Shown in pieces: positions 24,340 through 33,479 of a DNA stretch of 64,000 nucleotides. The stretch is taken from contig JAUQQK010000009.1 of NCBI GenBank assembly GCA_030549905.1, forward strand, positions 1 to 64,000, given 5' to 3'. The notes beneath the pieces are model-generated. The model saw only the letters and a program-made list of their open reading frames with translations, was not told the DNA's origin and did not search any database. The position numbers and the translations under genes are program-made. The first letter of the stretch is position 1. Each line of letters opens with the position of its first letter. The stretch comes from Aquificota bacterium. Lineage in GTDB: Bacteria > Aquificota > Aquificia > Aquificales > Aquificaceae.

Positions 24340-27135
24340 ATGCGTTTTTTAGAGAGGTTTTTTAAGAAAAGAGAGGAAAAAGCACATATACAGGTAGAAA
24401 CGCCCAAGGGATTGCTTACCTTTGATACAACTGACTTCCTTGAAAAGGACCCTGACGCAAGGATAGAGGAGTTCTGGATAGATGCCATGGATGTATCAGA
24501 AGATGGCTACTGGCTTTTGGTGGGCAGGAGGCATGGTGTTTTTCAGCTTTATGACTGGAGCGGTAAGCTCCACCGTCTTCCTTCAAGACCTCCCGCACAG
24601 GTGATAACAGAGATACTCTTTAAAGACAGCTATCTTGCCCTGCTTACACCACCCTATCTGGTGGTTTATCTCTTAGAAGACAGAAAAAACCCCAGCACGT
24701 GGAAGAGTTTTCGCACCACTCAGGAGGGCATAAGGGCTTCCAGCGGGCTTGATATAAGGGGAAGCCTTTTGGCTTACGGTGTGGTGGGTGAAAGGGTTTA
24801 TGTGATAGACATATCAGGAGGCTTTGGTTCTCAGGGATTGGATTTTAAGAGCGTTTTTTCTTATTCCTCCGCAAGCCTTGGTGAGCTAAAGGCTTTAAAG
24901 TTCATAAGCAGTAACAGGCTAATCCTGTCGGGCACCAAGGCTGTAGCTCTTTACGACCTTGCTGGTAATTTGATAAACAGGCTTGAAGTGCCTTCTGGCA
25001 AAGCCCTCTGCGTGCTAAAAGAAGGCATACTCCTTACGGAAGACAATCACATACACCTTTACGACATGGAGCTTAAAAACAGGCTAAAAAGCCTTGAAGT
25101 GCCGGTAAAAGTTTCTCAGATGGACTGCTCACCGGAGGAGGACTTTCTCTTCATGGCGGACGCAGAGGAAAACAGGCTTGGCATTGTCTATCTTCCCACC
25201 TTTGAATACCTGCATACCCTTGAAGGTTTTGGCTATTCGGTTTTGAGGCTTTCTCCAGACGGAACTATCTACACTTCCAGCCTTCTTGAGGAAGAGGATA
25301 GAAGGTTTTATCCTTTAAGAGCCATAAGGACAAATCTGATAGATTTCATGTATGACAGAGAAAGGCAGGAACAGCTGATAAAAAGGGCTGAAGAGGAACT
25401 AAAAAGGCTCAAAAACAGACTTAAAAAATGGTCTCCTGAGGAGGGCGAGCCTCAGGAGTATAAAAACCTTCTTTCCATGGATGCTCCAATAAGAAGGCTC
25501 AGGGAGCTTGTGTGGGAAGGAAAAGAGGCTTTAGAGCTTGCAAGGTTTGAAGCTTTCCTTTCAAGGATAGAGAAAAGCATTGAAGAGGGCAGGCTTACGG
25601 GTGAAGAACTAAAGGAAGTGGAGGAAAGGCTCAGGATAGAAGAAGGGCGGAGAAGGGAAAGACTGCTGGAACTCAAAGAAAAGGCTAATGAATACTTCAA
25701 AAGGGCACTTGAGGAAAGGTTTGAGGAGGTAAGAAAAGCCCTCAAAGGGCTTGACACGGAAGACATAAGAGACCTTGAAGCCCTTGAGGAGGTAAAAAGC
25801 TTAAGGGAGTTTATATCAAAACTTCCCAGAGACTTCTACGAACAGGCTCAGAAAGAACTAAGCTTGACCCTTCAGGAAAAACTTCTTAGGGACAGGCTCA
25901 ACAAACACAGGATTGTCATAGAGGGTCAGAAGGTCTTCTTTGGGTCTGAGGAGTTTCCTCGCTTTTCCGGGGAGAGGAGGCGGTTAAAGTGGCGTCTAAA
26001 GGTGGAAGACAGGCTCCTAATTCAGGACAGGCTTTATGCAAAGGTCGCCTTTGAGAGGGAAGATGGTCTTCTGTTGGAGCCAAAGAGGTATTCCAATTTG
26101 ATACCTCAGGAGGAGCTAAAAAACATACCCCAATGGGTAAGAAGGTATTTAAGACATCTGAACGGTCTTTTTGCCTATGAGCCTTACAGGCTACCTCTCT
26201 TTGTGTCCTATGAAGAAACCCCATGGTTTGTAAAGAACTTGGAAAAATTTGTGAGTCTTGTAAAGGAACAGCTCATGTATTCAGAAGGCATACTTATACT
26301 GGAGGGTGATGCGGGCGTTGGTAAAAACTTCCTTGTGGAGGTTTTTTCAGCCCTCACAAACAGACCCCTATACATAGTGCCGTGCAACTCTAAGATGGAA
26401 AAGGAGGATATCACCTTCGTATATGAGTTTGACCCAAAGAGGGGCACAAAAAGGGTCTATTCGGACCTCGTGAAAGCTCTGCAAACGCCCGGTGCGGTCA
26501 TTTACTTTGACGAGATAAACACGCTACCCGCCTCCATGATAAAGCTTTTTAATCCTCTCTTTGACTACAGGCGGTATCTTGCCCTTCCTACTGGGGAAGT
26601 TATTAAAGCCCACCGTGAAGTTATCCTCGTGGGTGGTATGAACCCGCAGAACTACCTTGGAGTTTCTGAGCTTCCGCAGGATATAAAATCAAGGGCTGAT
26701 ATTATCTTCATAGACTACCCACCCTTTGAGGACGAAAGGGGCTTTTACCACCCGGACGAAGCTATAATACTAAAGGACCACATGCAGGAGCTGGCAACCC
26801 TTAGCTTGGAGGACTTTGTGAGCCTCTGGCACCATGTTATAAACGGCATAAGGGTCAAGGATTTTGACAGGGTAGAGGAGTTTGAAGAACCGCTCCACAA
26901 GCTCTTTGAGCTTCTGAAAATTGCCAATGCCATAAGGAAGGCATACAGAGCTTATCAGACCCAGCAGTCAGAAGAGCCTGTAGATTTTGTCTTTTCGATA
27001 AGAGACACCATAAGATGTGCAAGAAGGCTCGGAAGGTATAAACAGGTAAAGGAGCTGGTGCTTGACACCATACTGCCCAAGGTAAGCTCCCCCCTTGAAA
27101 GGGAAGTGTTAAAAAACATTGTGGAAAGGTTATAA
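24340..27135 (+). CDS. Beta-propeller / coiled-coil / MoxR-type AAA+ ATPase
   Basis: A 931-residue protein with no family name I can give. Residues about 1-330 look like WD40-type beta-propeller blades (DVSEDGYWLLVGRRHGVFQLYDW; CSPEEDFLFMADAEENRLGIVYL). Residues 335-535 are long charged coiled coils. Residues about 640-800 are an AAA_5/MoxR-like ATPase: Walker A GDAGVGKN (about 656), Walker B VIYFDEIN (about 720), and GGMNPQNYLGVSELP (sensor 1). A helical lid domain follows. MoxR ATPases usually have a VWA-domain partner gene; none is nearby. It distantly recalls large bacterial proteins labelled 'DNA repair ATPase'. A scaffold-linked remodelling machine is a reasonable guess. It is followed by rng. 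Confidence 0.8.
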   Translation: MRFLERFFKKREEKAHIQVETPKGLLTFDTTDFLEKDPDARIEEFWIDAMDVSEDGYWLLVGRRHGVFQLYDWSGKLHRLPSRPPAQVITEILFKDSYLALLTPPYLVVYLLEDRKNPSTWKSFRTTQEGIRASSGLDIRGSLLAYGVVGERVYVIDISGGFGSQGLDFKSVFSYSSASLGELKALKFISSNRLILSGTKAVALYDLAGNLINRLEVPSGKALCVLKEGILLTEDNHIHLYDMELKNRLKSLEVPVKVSQMDCSPEEDFLFMADAEENRLGIVYLPTFEYLHTLEGFGYSVLRLSPDGTIYTSSLLEEEDRRFYPLRAIRTNLIDFMYDRERQEQLIKRAEEELKRLKNRLKKWSPEEGEPQEYKNLLSMDAPIRRLRELVWEGKEALELARFEAFLSRIEKSIEEGRLTGEELKEVEERLRIEEGRRRERLLELKEKANEYFKRALEERFEEVRKALKGLDTEDIRDLEALEEVKSLREFISKLPRDFYEQAQKELSLTLQEKLLRDRLNKHRIVIEGQKVFFGSEEFPRFSGERRRLKWRLKVEDRLLIQDRLYAKVAFEREDGLLLEPKRYSNLIPQEELKNIPQWVRRYLRHLNGLFAYEPYRLPLFVSYEETPWFVKNLEKFVSLVKEQLMYSEGILILEGDAGVGKNFLVEVFSALTNRPLYIVPCNSKMEKEDITFVYEFDPKRGTKRVYSDLVKALQTPGAVIYFDEINTLPASMIKLFNPLFDYRRYLALPTGEVIKAHREVILVGGMNPQNYLGVSELPQDIKSRADIIFIDYPPFEDERGFYHPDEAIILKDHMQELATLSLEDFVSLWHHVINGIRVKDFDRVEEFEEPLHKLFELLKIANAIRKAYRAYQTQQSEEPVDFVFSIRDTIRCARRLGRYKQVKELVLDTILPKVSSPLEREVLKNIVERL

Positions 27136-27136
27136 T
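27131..27136 (+). promoter_or_regulatory. -10 box before rng
   Basis: A perfect TATAAT overlaps the stop codon of the AAA+ gene and ends 7 nt before the rng ATG; no Shine-Dalgarno. Confidence 0.45.
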
Positions 27137-27143
27137 AGAGCTG

Positions 27144-28502
27144 ATGGCTAAAAGGTTGCTGGTGCTAACAGCCGGCGAGCTCGTGCTTTCCTTTCTTATA
27201 GACGGAGATAAGCCCTACAGGGTTAGTGCGGAGAAGGCAGGCAGTCCGGTGCTTTTAGATAGCATATTCAAAGGTAAGGTAAAAAGGGCGGCAAAGGGGA
27301 TGGAGGGTGTTTTTGTGGATATAGGGCTTGAAAGGGACGCTTTTCTGCCATTAAAGGGGGAAAGCTACAGAACGGGTGAAAGTGTAATAGTACAGATGGT
27401 GAGAGAGCCAGAAGGTGATAAGGGGGCAAAGCTCAGCTCTAACATAAAGCTCGTTGGAAAGCACCTCATATACTTTCCCAAGGGCAGGGATGTAAAGTGC
27501 TCCAGTAAGGTGGAGCAGGAGCATAAGGAAAGGCTGTGTAGTATATTTGAGGGAGAGCTTTCGGAGGATGGCTTAATAATAAGGAGTTCTGCCTTAAAGG
27601 CTTCAGTGGAGGAGCTTAAAGAGGAGCTAAATAAACTGAGGGATTTATGGAAGAGGGTTGAAAGGAGGTTCAAGCTTGTCAAAAAGCCCCAAATCCTCTT
27701 GGAAGAATACCCGGCGTACATAAGGCTTATAAGGGACTACTGGAGCGACATGGAGGAGGTTGTCTGCGACAATCCCTTAATATGGCACCGCATTACAACC
27801 TTCTTAGAGGAATTTGAACCGAACCTTATAAAAAGAACCTTCTACCTTAAAGACCCGAGCCCCTATATACGCAGGTTTTCTGTGTATGAAACCATAAGAA
27901 GTTTATTCAGTAAAGTGGTGTGGCTAAAAGGCGGTGGGTTCATAGTGATAGAAGAGACGGAGGCCTTTACCGTTATAGATGTAAACAGCGGAGACCCAGT
28001 CGGCACATGCCATGAAGAGAACGCCCTAAAGACCAATTTAGAGGCTGTGGGGGAAATAGTTAAACATATAATGCTCAGAGATATAGGGGGTGTAATACTG
28101 ATAGATTTCATAGACATGAAGAAGCAAGATAACAGAAACCTTATAATAAACACAATGCTGTCAGCCTTTGGTGAAGAAGCCTGTAATGTGAATGTGTATG
28201 GCTTCACAAAGCTTGGCATTCTTGAAATGGTTAGGAAAAAAAGGGGAAGCAGTATTGTTAAACTGCTGTCAGAATCCTGTCCCACATGCAAAGGAAAAGG
28301 TTATGTAAAAAGCGGACAGCTTTTCATGTTTGAACTCGAAAAGGAGCTGTCAGAACACATGCATAAGAGCCTAACCCTTGAGATAAACCCCCTAAGGTCT
28401 AATTTGGCAAAAGGCCTTCTGGAAAAGCTTGGTTATAAAAATGTGCAAGTAAGAGAGACGCCAGAAAAGAATATAGACAGCTACAATATAAGCTATGCTT
28501 AG
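27144..28502 (+). CDS. rng: Ribonuclease E/G family endoribonuclease
   Basis: Processes rRNA and mRNA 5' ends. Residues 40-120 form an S1-like RNA-binding domain (IFKGKVKRAAKGMEGVFVDIGLERDAFLPL). The catalytic DNase I-like region has FTVIDVNSGDP and VILIDFIDMKKQDNR, whose acidic residues bind Mg. SCPTCKGKGYV is the Zn-link motif for dimer contact. 452 residues without the long C-terminal scaffold of RNase E fits RNase G. It overlaps bamD by 8 nt. Confidence 0.94.
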   Translation: MAKRLLVLTAGELVLSFLIDGDKPYRVSAEKAGSPVLLDSIFKGKVKRAAKGMEGVFVDIGLERDAFLPLKGESYRTGESVIVQMVREPEGDKGAKLSSNIKLVGKHLIYFPKGRDVKCSSKVEQEHKERLCSIFEGELSEDGLIIRSSALKASVEELKEELNKLRDLWKRVERRFKLVKKPQILLEEYPAYIRLIRDYWSDMEEVVCDNPLIWHRITTFLEEFEPNLIKRTFYLKDPSPYIRRFSVYETIRSLFSKVVWLKGGGFIVIEETEAFTVIDVNSGDPVGTCHEENALKTNLEAVGEIVKHIMLRDIGGVILIDFIDMKKQDNRNLIINTMLSAFGEEACNVNVYGFTKLGILEMVRKKRGSSIVKLLSESCPTCKGKGYVKSGQLFMFELEKELSEHMHKSLTLEINPLRSNLAKGLLEKLGYKNVQVRETPEKNIDSYNISYA

Positions 28503-29385
28503 AATAGTTTTTTTATTTATGTTATTGCTGGTTAGCTGTGCCAAGCTCACCGAAGAAAAGCGTGCAAAGCTGGCTCGTGAGCTTTATTCGGAGGGAATGG
28601 TTGCCTATTCAAGGAAAGACTATAAGGAGGCTATAGGCAAACTTTCAGAAGCTCTAAAATACCTTGAGAATTTAACACCGGAGGAGATAAAGTCCGCCAA
28701 ATACGCCATAGGAGAGAGCTATTACTTTAGAAAGGACTATATAAATGCAGTGGTTTATTTAGAGGATTATCTTTTTTATTATCCCGAAAGCCCAGAGGCG
28801 GAAAGGGTTTATTTTATGGTGGTAGATAGCTATATGAAGGTGGCTCCAGACGCTTATAGAGACCAGACCTACACCCTTAAAGCCATAGACAAGGCTAAGG
28901 ATTTTCTTAGCAGGTATCCAAACAGCCCGTACACGGATAGAGTGCTTGACCTTATTGACAAGGCACAGACAAAACTTGCAAAACATGAATATCTGATAGC
29001 CCGGTTTTATGAAGACTTTGGCTACTACTATTCAGCTTCCCTGCGATACAAAAACCTGTTGATTAATTACCCGGAGCAGGTTTCAGAGGTGGAGGTCCTA
29101 TATAGGTATATAAAATCCTTGCTTCTTGTCAAGGAACAGGCAAGAAGGCAGGAAGAAAAGTATTTAAAATGGATAAAGGAAGCAGAAGCTGAGCTAAGAA
29201 AGGCTCAATCGGAGGAAGACAGAAAAGCAATCAAGAAGAGGATAGACTTTTTAAAGTCCGAGATAGAAAGATGGAAGAAGCTGGCAGAGGAGAGCAGGAA
29301 GGAGGGAATAAAACAGCTTGAAAGGTATAAAGAGGTCTTTGGCGAAAATAGCTATTACAGAGAGCTTAAAAAGTATGCAGGATAA
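28495..29385 (+). CDS. bamD: Outer membrane protein assembly factor BamD (lipoprotein)
   Basis: BamD is the essential lipoprotein of the BAM complex that folds beta-barrels into the outer membrane. The signal FLFMLLLVSC ends in the lipobox Cys at about residue 15. TPR-like helices follow (AIGESYYFRKDYINAVVYLEDYLFYYPESPEA), including the family signature DQTYTLKAIDKAKDFLSRYPNSPY. The C-terminal 90 residues form a long charged coiled coil, longer than in E. coli. It is the second gene of the rng-to-rsmG run. Confidence 0.9.
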   Translation: MLRIVFLFMLLLVSCAKLTEEKRAKLARELYSEGMVAYSRKDYKEAIGKLSEALKYLENLTPEEIKSAKYAIGESYYFRKDYINAVVYLEDYLFYYPESPEAERVYFMVVDSYMKVAPDAYRDQTYTLKAIDKAKDFLSRYPNSPYTDRVLDLIDKAQTKLAKHEYLIARFYEDFGYYYSASLRYKNLLINYPEQVSEVEVLYRYIKSLLLVKEQARRQEEKYLKWIKEAEAELRKAQSEEDRKAIKKRIDFLKSEIERWKKLAEESRKEGIKQLERYKEVFGENSYYRELKKYAG

Positions 29386-29716
29386 GAGGGAAATCCTTAA
29401 AACTATAAAGGAACTTCTTGATGGCAAGAAGGCGGAAAACATAGTCATACTTGATGTTTCAAAACACACAAACATAGCGGACTACTTTGTTATAGCTACA
29501 GCAAACTCATCAATCCATGCCAAGGCTCTAACAGACTATCTTGTAGAGGAGCTTGAAAAGAGAGGTATAAAGCCTGACCATCTGGAGGGTGTGGAAGGTG
29601 GTGGCTGGATTCTAATAGACCTTATTGATATAATAGTTCATATATTCTTACGGGAGTGGAGAGAGTATTATGACCTTGAATGGCTATACTCAAGTGCTGA
29701 GAGGGTAGATGTATGA
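29375..29716 (+). CDS. rsfS: Ribosome silencing factor RsfS
   Basis: RsfS binds L14 and blocks joining of ribosomal subunits under starvation. The fold motif is complete: ENIVILDVSKHTNIADYFVIATANSSIHAKAL, then GGGWILIDLIDIIVHIFLREWREYYDLEWL. The track ORF starts at 29318 inside bamD, but ATG 29375 gives the usual start and length (113 residues). It overlaps bamD by 11 nt and the next gene by 4. Confidence 0.95.
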   Translation: MQDKREILKTIKELLDGKKAENIVILDVSKHTNIADYFVIATANSSIHAKALTDYLVEELEKRGIKPDHLEGVEGGGWILIDLIDIIVHIFLREWREYYDLEWLYSSAERVDV

Positions 29717-30822
29717 TGTTGTTAAAGGTGCTTTTATTTCTTTTCCTTATAGTTCTCTTTCTCCTTTTCATAGCTCAGAACGCTGGATATGTGGATGTAA
29801 GCCTTTTCCACATAAAATACAGCGTCCCCCTCTTTGTGCTACTCTTACTTTCCTTTACCTTGGGCTTTATATTTCCTTCCATATACTTCCTCCTGAGGGA
29901 GGCAGTCATTAGAAGGCAATTGCATAGGCTAAAGAGGGGGCTTGCTGAATTCTCCGCAGGCTATCTGAATAGGGCGGAGAGAGAACTAAAAGCCTCCGAT
30001 GGAGGAGACACCCTCTTAGCCTTTATATACCATACGCAAAGGCGTCTGGAAGAGCTTAGGAATATAAAAGGTCCCTCCTTAGCCTTGAGCGGACATATTC
30101 TTATGAAGGAAGGCAAAAGGGAAGAGGCAAAGGAGCTTTTAGAAAAAGCCCTGTCTGAAGACACGGAGAACCTCAACGCTCTCAAAGGGCTTAGAGACTA
30201 TTATGCCCTTAAGGGCGACTGGAACAAGGCTCTTGAGTATCAGGAGCGTGTGCTTGACCTGTGCGAAAGGTGGGAAAAGGAAGAAGAAAAAAGGATAAAG
30301 GCGGAGATATTCGGCAAGCTATACGAAGAAAGTGGTGAAGACAAGTGGATAGAGAAGGCTTTAGACTTGCAGAAAACACCATACCTTCACGCCTTATACC
30401 TCAAGCATCTCCTCAGTTCAGACAAAGAAAAGGATGCGAGAAAACATTGGGAAAAGATAGTCTCATCGGGCTACCAGGAGGAAGTCTTATGGTGTTTGAT
30501 GGAAGAGGAGCAGGTCCTTATGAAGATGCTAAATTTTATAGAACAAAGGGTGGAAACCATAGAACCTGATACGCTGGCAAGCTTTTATATGAGGCTAAAC
30601 CTCTTCAGCAAGGCTAAGGAGTTAGAAGATAAGGTTTCTGCACCTGTTAAAGCCATGCTATACGCTTATATGTCTCATAAGGAACAGGATAAGCTCTGCC
30701 TCAATAGCCTGAGGGAACTTTATAAGCCTTTTGCCTGTTCCTGTGAGAAGGATTATAATAGGTATGAGCCTATATGCGAAAGCTGTTTGAAATGGGGAGA
30801 AATCAAGTTAAGGAGGGTATAA
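29713..30822 (+). CDS. LapA-LapB fusion (LPS assembly regulator)
   Basis: In E. coli, LapA and LapB are separate adjacent proteins that set LPS synthesis by controlling FtsH cleavage of LpxC. Here they appear to be one chain of 369 residues. Residues 1-65 match LapA: two membrane helices around AQNAGYVDVSLFHIKYSVPL. Residues about 65-335 are a cytoplasmic TPR array (HILMKEGKREEAKELLEKALSEDTENLNALKGL). The last 31 residues form a rubredoxin-like metal knot like that of LapB: Cys342, Cys344, Cys355, Cys358, then W..IK (the first pair is CxC, not CxxC). It sits behind bamD/rsfS and 1 nt before mglA. The fusion call rests on the pattern at both ends. Confidence 0.82.
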   Translation: MMLLKVLLFLFLIVLFLLFIAQNAGYVDVSLFHIKYSVPLFVLLLLSFTLGFIFPSIYFLLREAVIRRQLHRLKRGLAEFSAGYLNRAERELKASDGGDTLLAFIYHTQRRLEELRNIKGPSLALSGHILMKEGKREEAKELLEKALSEDTENLNALKGLRDYYALKGDWNKALEYQERVLDLCERWEKEEEKRIKAEIFGKLYEESGEDKWIEKALDLQKTPYLHALYLKHLLSSDKEKDARKHWEKIVSSGYQEEVLWCLMEEEQVLMKMLNFIEQRVETIEPDTLASFYMRLNLFSKAKELEDKVSAPVKAMLYAYMSHKEQDKLCLNSLRELYKPFACSCEKDYNRYEPICESCLKWGEIKLRRV

Positions 30823-30823
30823 A

Positions 30824-31396
30824 ATGCTGGTGGATTTTGAAAGATGTATAGTGAGGCTTAAGGTGGTTTATTATGGCATAGCTCAATCCGGCAAAACCAC
30901 AAACCTTGAAAAGCTGTCAGAGTTTGAGGGATTAGGGCTTACTAAGATAGATACAAAAGAGGAGAGAACCCTCGTTTTTGACTTTGCCACAAAAAAGGTT
31001 AAGGTGGGGGACCTAACCCTATCCTTTGCCCTCTATACCATACCCGGTCAAGATATCTACAGGGATATCAGACTAACGGTCCTGAGGGGCGTGGATGGGG
31101 TGGTTTTTGTGGTGGATGCTCAAAGGGAAAAGCTGGAGGAAAACATAAACTTTTATTCACTGCTTAAGGCGGACCTTATGAGACTGGGTAAAGACTGGAG
31201 AGAAGTTCCAACTGTTCTGCAATACAACAAAATGGACCTGCCCAATGTTATGGATTATAAGGAGCTTGAGTACAGGTTTAATGTGGATAAACTGCCTTCT
31301 GTGTGTGCAAGTGCCATAAAGGGTGAAGGCGTAGTGGAGACCTTTAAACTTTTGGAGGACTACCTTGTTTCAAGAGTTGAAAGGTTGTTATCATGA
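30824..31396 (+). CDS. mglA: MglA-type Ras-like GTPase
   Basis: MglA GTPases mark cell poles and steer motility or pili in Myxococcus and Thermus. The P-loop is GIAQSGKTTN, the switch/G3 region reads LYTIPGQDIYRD (typical MglA, with P in place of the usual D), and the G4 motif is NKMD. 190 residues matches the family. No MglB (Roadblock) partner is adjacent. Instead the next gene, overlapping by 4 nt, is an unknown protein with repeats resembling those of known MglA-linked regulators, followed by a two-component pair. Confidence 0.92.
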   Translation: MLVDFERCIVRLKVVYYGIAQSGKTTNLEKLSEFEGLGLTKIDTKEERTLVFDFATKKVKVGDLTLSFALYTIPGQDIYRDIRLTVLRGVDGVVFVVDAQREKLEENINFYSLLKADLMRLGKDWREVPTVLQYNKMDLPNVMDYKELEYRFNVDKLPSVCASAIKGEGVVETFKLLEDYLVSRVERLLS

Positions 31397-32802
31397 TATC
31401 GGGCTATCTTAAATCCCAGCAAGACTTAGTAGACCTTTTAAACGGATACCTTTTTAGTAAAGTGGGGGTTCTTGAGCTTTTCTTGGGTGCCAACCTTGTT
31501 TCCATGTATGTGGAAAGGGGGTTTATAAAGGGCTTTAAGCTGGTAGGAGATGAAAGGTTAAAAGTGGACCCCAAGAATAGACGTTCCGCACTCATGTACC
31601 ATCTGTGTGAGTTTATGGACCATCCGGAGGCTTTCTTTACTTTTAGAGAAGGAAAGGGTGAGGACCTTTTAGAGTTAAAAGAGCCCATGGGTGTAGATGA
31701 GCTGGTTTTACAACTGCAACTGGTACATGGAGAGCTTAAGGGACTTCTGGATAAGGTCATAACTCCCTATGCGGTCGTGAAGGTTATTAAAAGCTTTGAG
31801 GGACAGAGCCTCTATGATGGTGCAAGTGTATATGAAATAATTGTAAACTCTGAAAGAAACATAGTGGAAGAGATTAGAAGGCTAAAAACCTTGTTTGCAG
31901 ATGGAAGCTTAGATATAAACCAGTTCTATAACCCGGAAGTCTTCAAGGACGAGGTGAGCGTCGAATACGTTATGAAGGACATAGACATCAACAAAATAAG
32001 CCTTTCCACCTTTTTGGAAAACTTCCAGCTAAGTAAATTCACGGGTGTTGTAGTTTTCTTTGGTGCGGATTTTGAATATGAGCTGTATTATAAAAAGGGT
32101 AAGCTCGTATCCATCCATCCATGCAGTGCGGAGCTTTTTGATTTTATATTAAGTCCCTATCCCGGTACTAAGGTCAATGTTATAAGTCTGGGAAGTAAGG
32201 TTCTTGACCTTTTGGCTCTAAGACATTCTGAAAATAAGGCAATGCAAGCCCTTTCCGGCTCTTTTATTGAGCTCGGAAAAGTGCTTATGGGAATGAACCT
32301 TGAGAAGAAGACGGGGCTGATAACTGTATATCCCGACGGCTACAGGATGCATATATTATACAGAGATGGACTTATGGTTGGGGTAATAGAGGAAAAGGCT
32401 GGTGATTTCAAAAAGGTTGCAAGGTTCCATTTTGATAAAGCCAAGTGGCTCGATTTGACCTTTTACAGGTCTGTAGAGAACATCAAAAACGTGGTATATT
32501 TGTTTTTGATAAATGTTATTCACAGTATAATACTAAGAAATGCTGCACACTTACAGCAGAGCATTATGTTTCACTTAGCCTCATCAGATACGCTAAAATA
32601 TCATGAAGGCAGTATTGTGTATAGAAAAGAGGCAGTTGATGAAGAAGAAGTTGCTAATTTCCTTCAGTTTTTACTGGATATGAGTTATACTGCTCTTGGT
32701 CAGGAAAGGTTTGAGCAGGAACTTGAAACCGTCTTGGAGCCCTACAAAGAAATAATAAAATTGCTAAACATTGAGGAATATCTTAGGTTTTCCACCGCAT
32801 GA
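31393..32802 (+). CDS. Unknown protein with DUF4388-like repeats, coupled to mglA
   Basis: 469 residues, no signal peptide and no membrane helix. At least two, perhaps three, segments share one pattern: a helix, then a beta-rich stretch of the type '..GVV.F....YELYYKKGKLVSIHP' (second segment about 200-245) and '..GLITVYPDGYRMHILYRDGLMVGVIEE' (third, about 300-335). The N-terminal segment (VGVLELFLGANLVSMYVERGFIKGF) may be the first. This looks like DUF4388 (PATAN) domains, which in other bacteria accompany MglA or response regulators. It overlaps mglA and the response regulator by 4 nt each, so it probably links GTPase state and phosphorylation. That link is an inference. Confidence 0.7.
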   Translation: MISGYLKSQQDLVDLLNGYLFSKVGVLELFLGANLVSMYVERGFIKGFKLVGDERLKVDPKNRRSALMYHLCEFMDHPEAFFTFREGKGEDLLELKEPMGVDELVLQLQLVHGELKGLLDKVITPYAVVKVIKSFEGQSLYDGASVYEIIVNSERNIVEEIRRLKTLFADGSLDINQFYNPEVFKDEVSVEYVMKDIDINKISLSTFLENFQLSKFTGVVVFFGADFEYELYYKKGKLVSIHPCSAELFDFILSPYPGTKVNVISLGSKVLDLLALRHSENKAMQALSGSFIELGKVLMGMNLEKKTGLITVYPDGYRMHILYRDGLMVGVIEEKAGDFKKVARFHFDKAKWLDLTFYRSVENIKNVVYLFLINVIHSIILRNAAHLQQSIMFHLASSDTLKYHEGSIVYRKEAVDEEEVANFLQFLLDMSYTALGQERFEQELETVLEPYKEIIKLLNIEEYLRFSTA

Positions 32803-33479
32803 AGGTGCTTCTTGTAGAGGATGACCAGGCACTGGGTCAAATGTTGAAGGACTGGCTTGTCCATGAGGGCTTTGAGGTAGAATGGGTAAAGGATGGCTTT
32901 AATGCAGTAAAAAGGGCTTTGGAGGGAGACTATGACCTTATACTTCTTGACTTAATGCTTCCTAAGATGGATGGGCTCAAGGTTTGTAAAACCATAAGGG
33001 AAAGGAAGGATATGCCCGTTATAATGCTTACTGCCAAGACGCAGATAGAGGATAAGGTGGAGGGCTTGTCTGCTGGGGCGGATGACTACATAACAAAACC
33101 TTTCTCCTTTAACGAGTTAATGGCTAGAATTAGAGCTGTCCTCAGGAGGTATAGAAGGGAGGGAAAGGATGTGCTAAGGATAGGAGGACTTGAGCTAAGG
33201 TTTAGGTCCAGGGAGGTGATATACAGGGGTCAGAAAGTGCATACCACTCAAAGAGAGTTTGAGCTTTTAAAACTGCTTGCAAGCAGGGCAGGAGAGGCTG
33301 TAAGCAGGGAAGAGATATATTCAAAAATATGGGGCTATTCTCACGAGGAGGGTTCAAACATTGTAGATGTTTATGTAAAAAACCTCAGAGACAAGCTGGG
33401 AGACAAAGAACACAAAATTATAAAAACTGTTAGAGGATACGGCTATATGCTGAGCTTTGAAGATGTCAATCAGGCTTAA
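32799..33479 (+). CDS. OmpR/PhoB-family response regulator
   Basis: The N-terminal receiver domain shows the acidic pair EDD near the start, the phospho-acceptor Asp in DLILLDLMLPKMDG, the Thr of MLTAKT, and the Lys of ITKPFSF. The C-terminal winged helix (TTQREFELLKLLASRAGEAVSREEIYSKIWG ... IVDVYVKNLRDKLG) binds DNA. 226 residues is standard. Its end overlaps the kinase by 17 nt. Target genes cannot be read from the sequence; autoregulation of this operon is possible. Confidence 0.95.
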   Translation: MKVLLVEDDQALGQMLKDWLVHEGFEVEWVKDGFNAVKRALEGDYDLILLDLMLPKMDGLKVCKTIRERKDMPVIMLTAKTQIEDKVEGLSAGADDYITKPFSFNELMARIRAVLRRYRREGKDVLRIGGLELRFRSREVIYRGQKVHTTQREFELLKLLASRAGEAVSREEIYSKIWGYSHEEGSNIVDVYVKNLRDKLGDKEHKIIKTVRGYGYMLSFEDVNQA

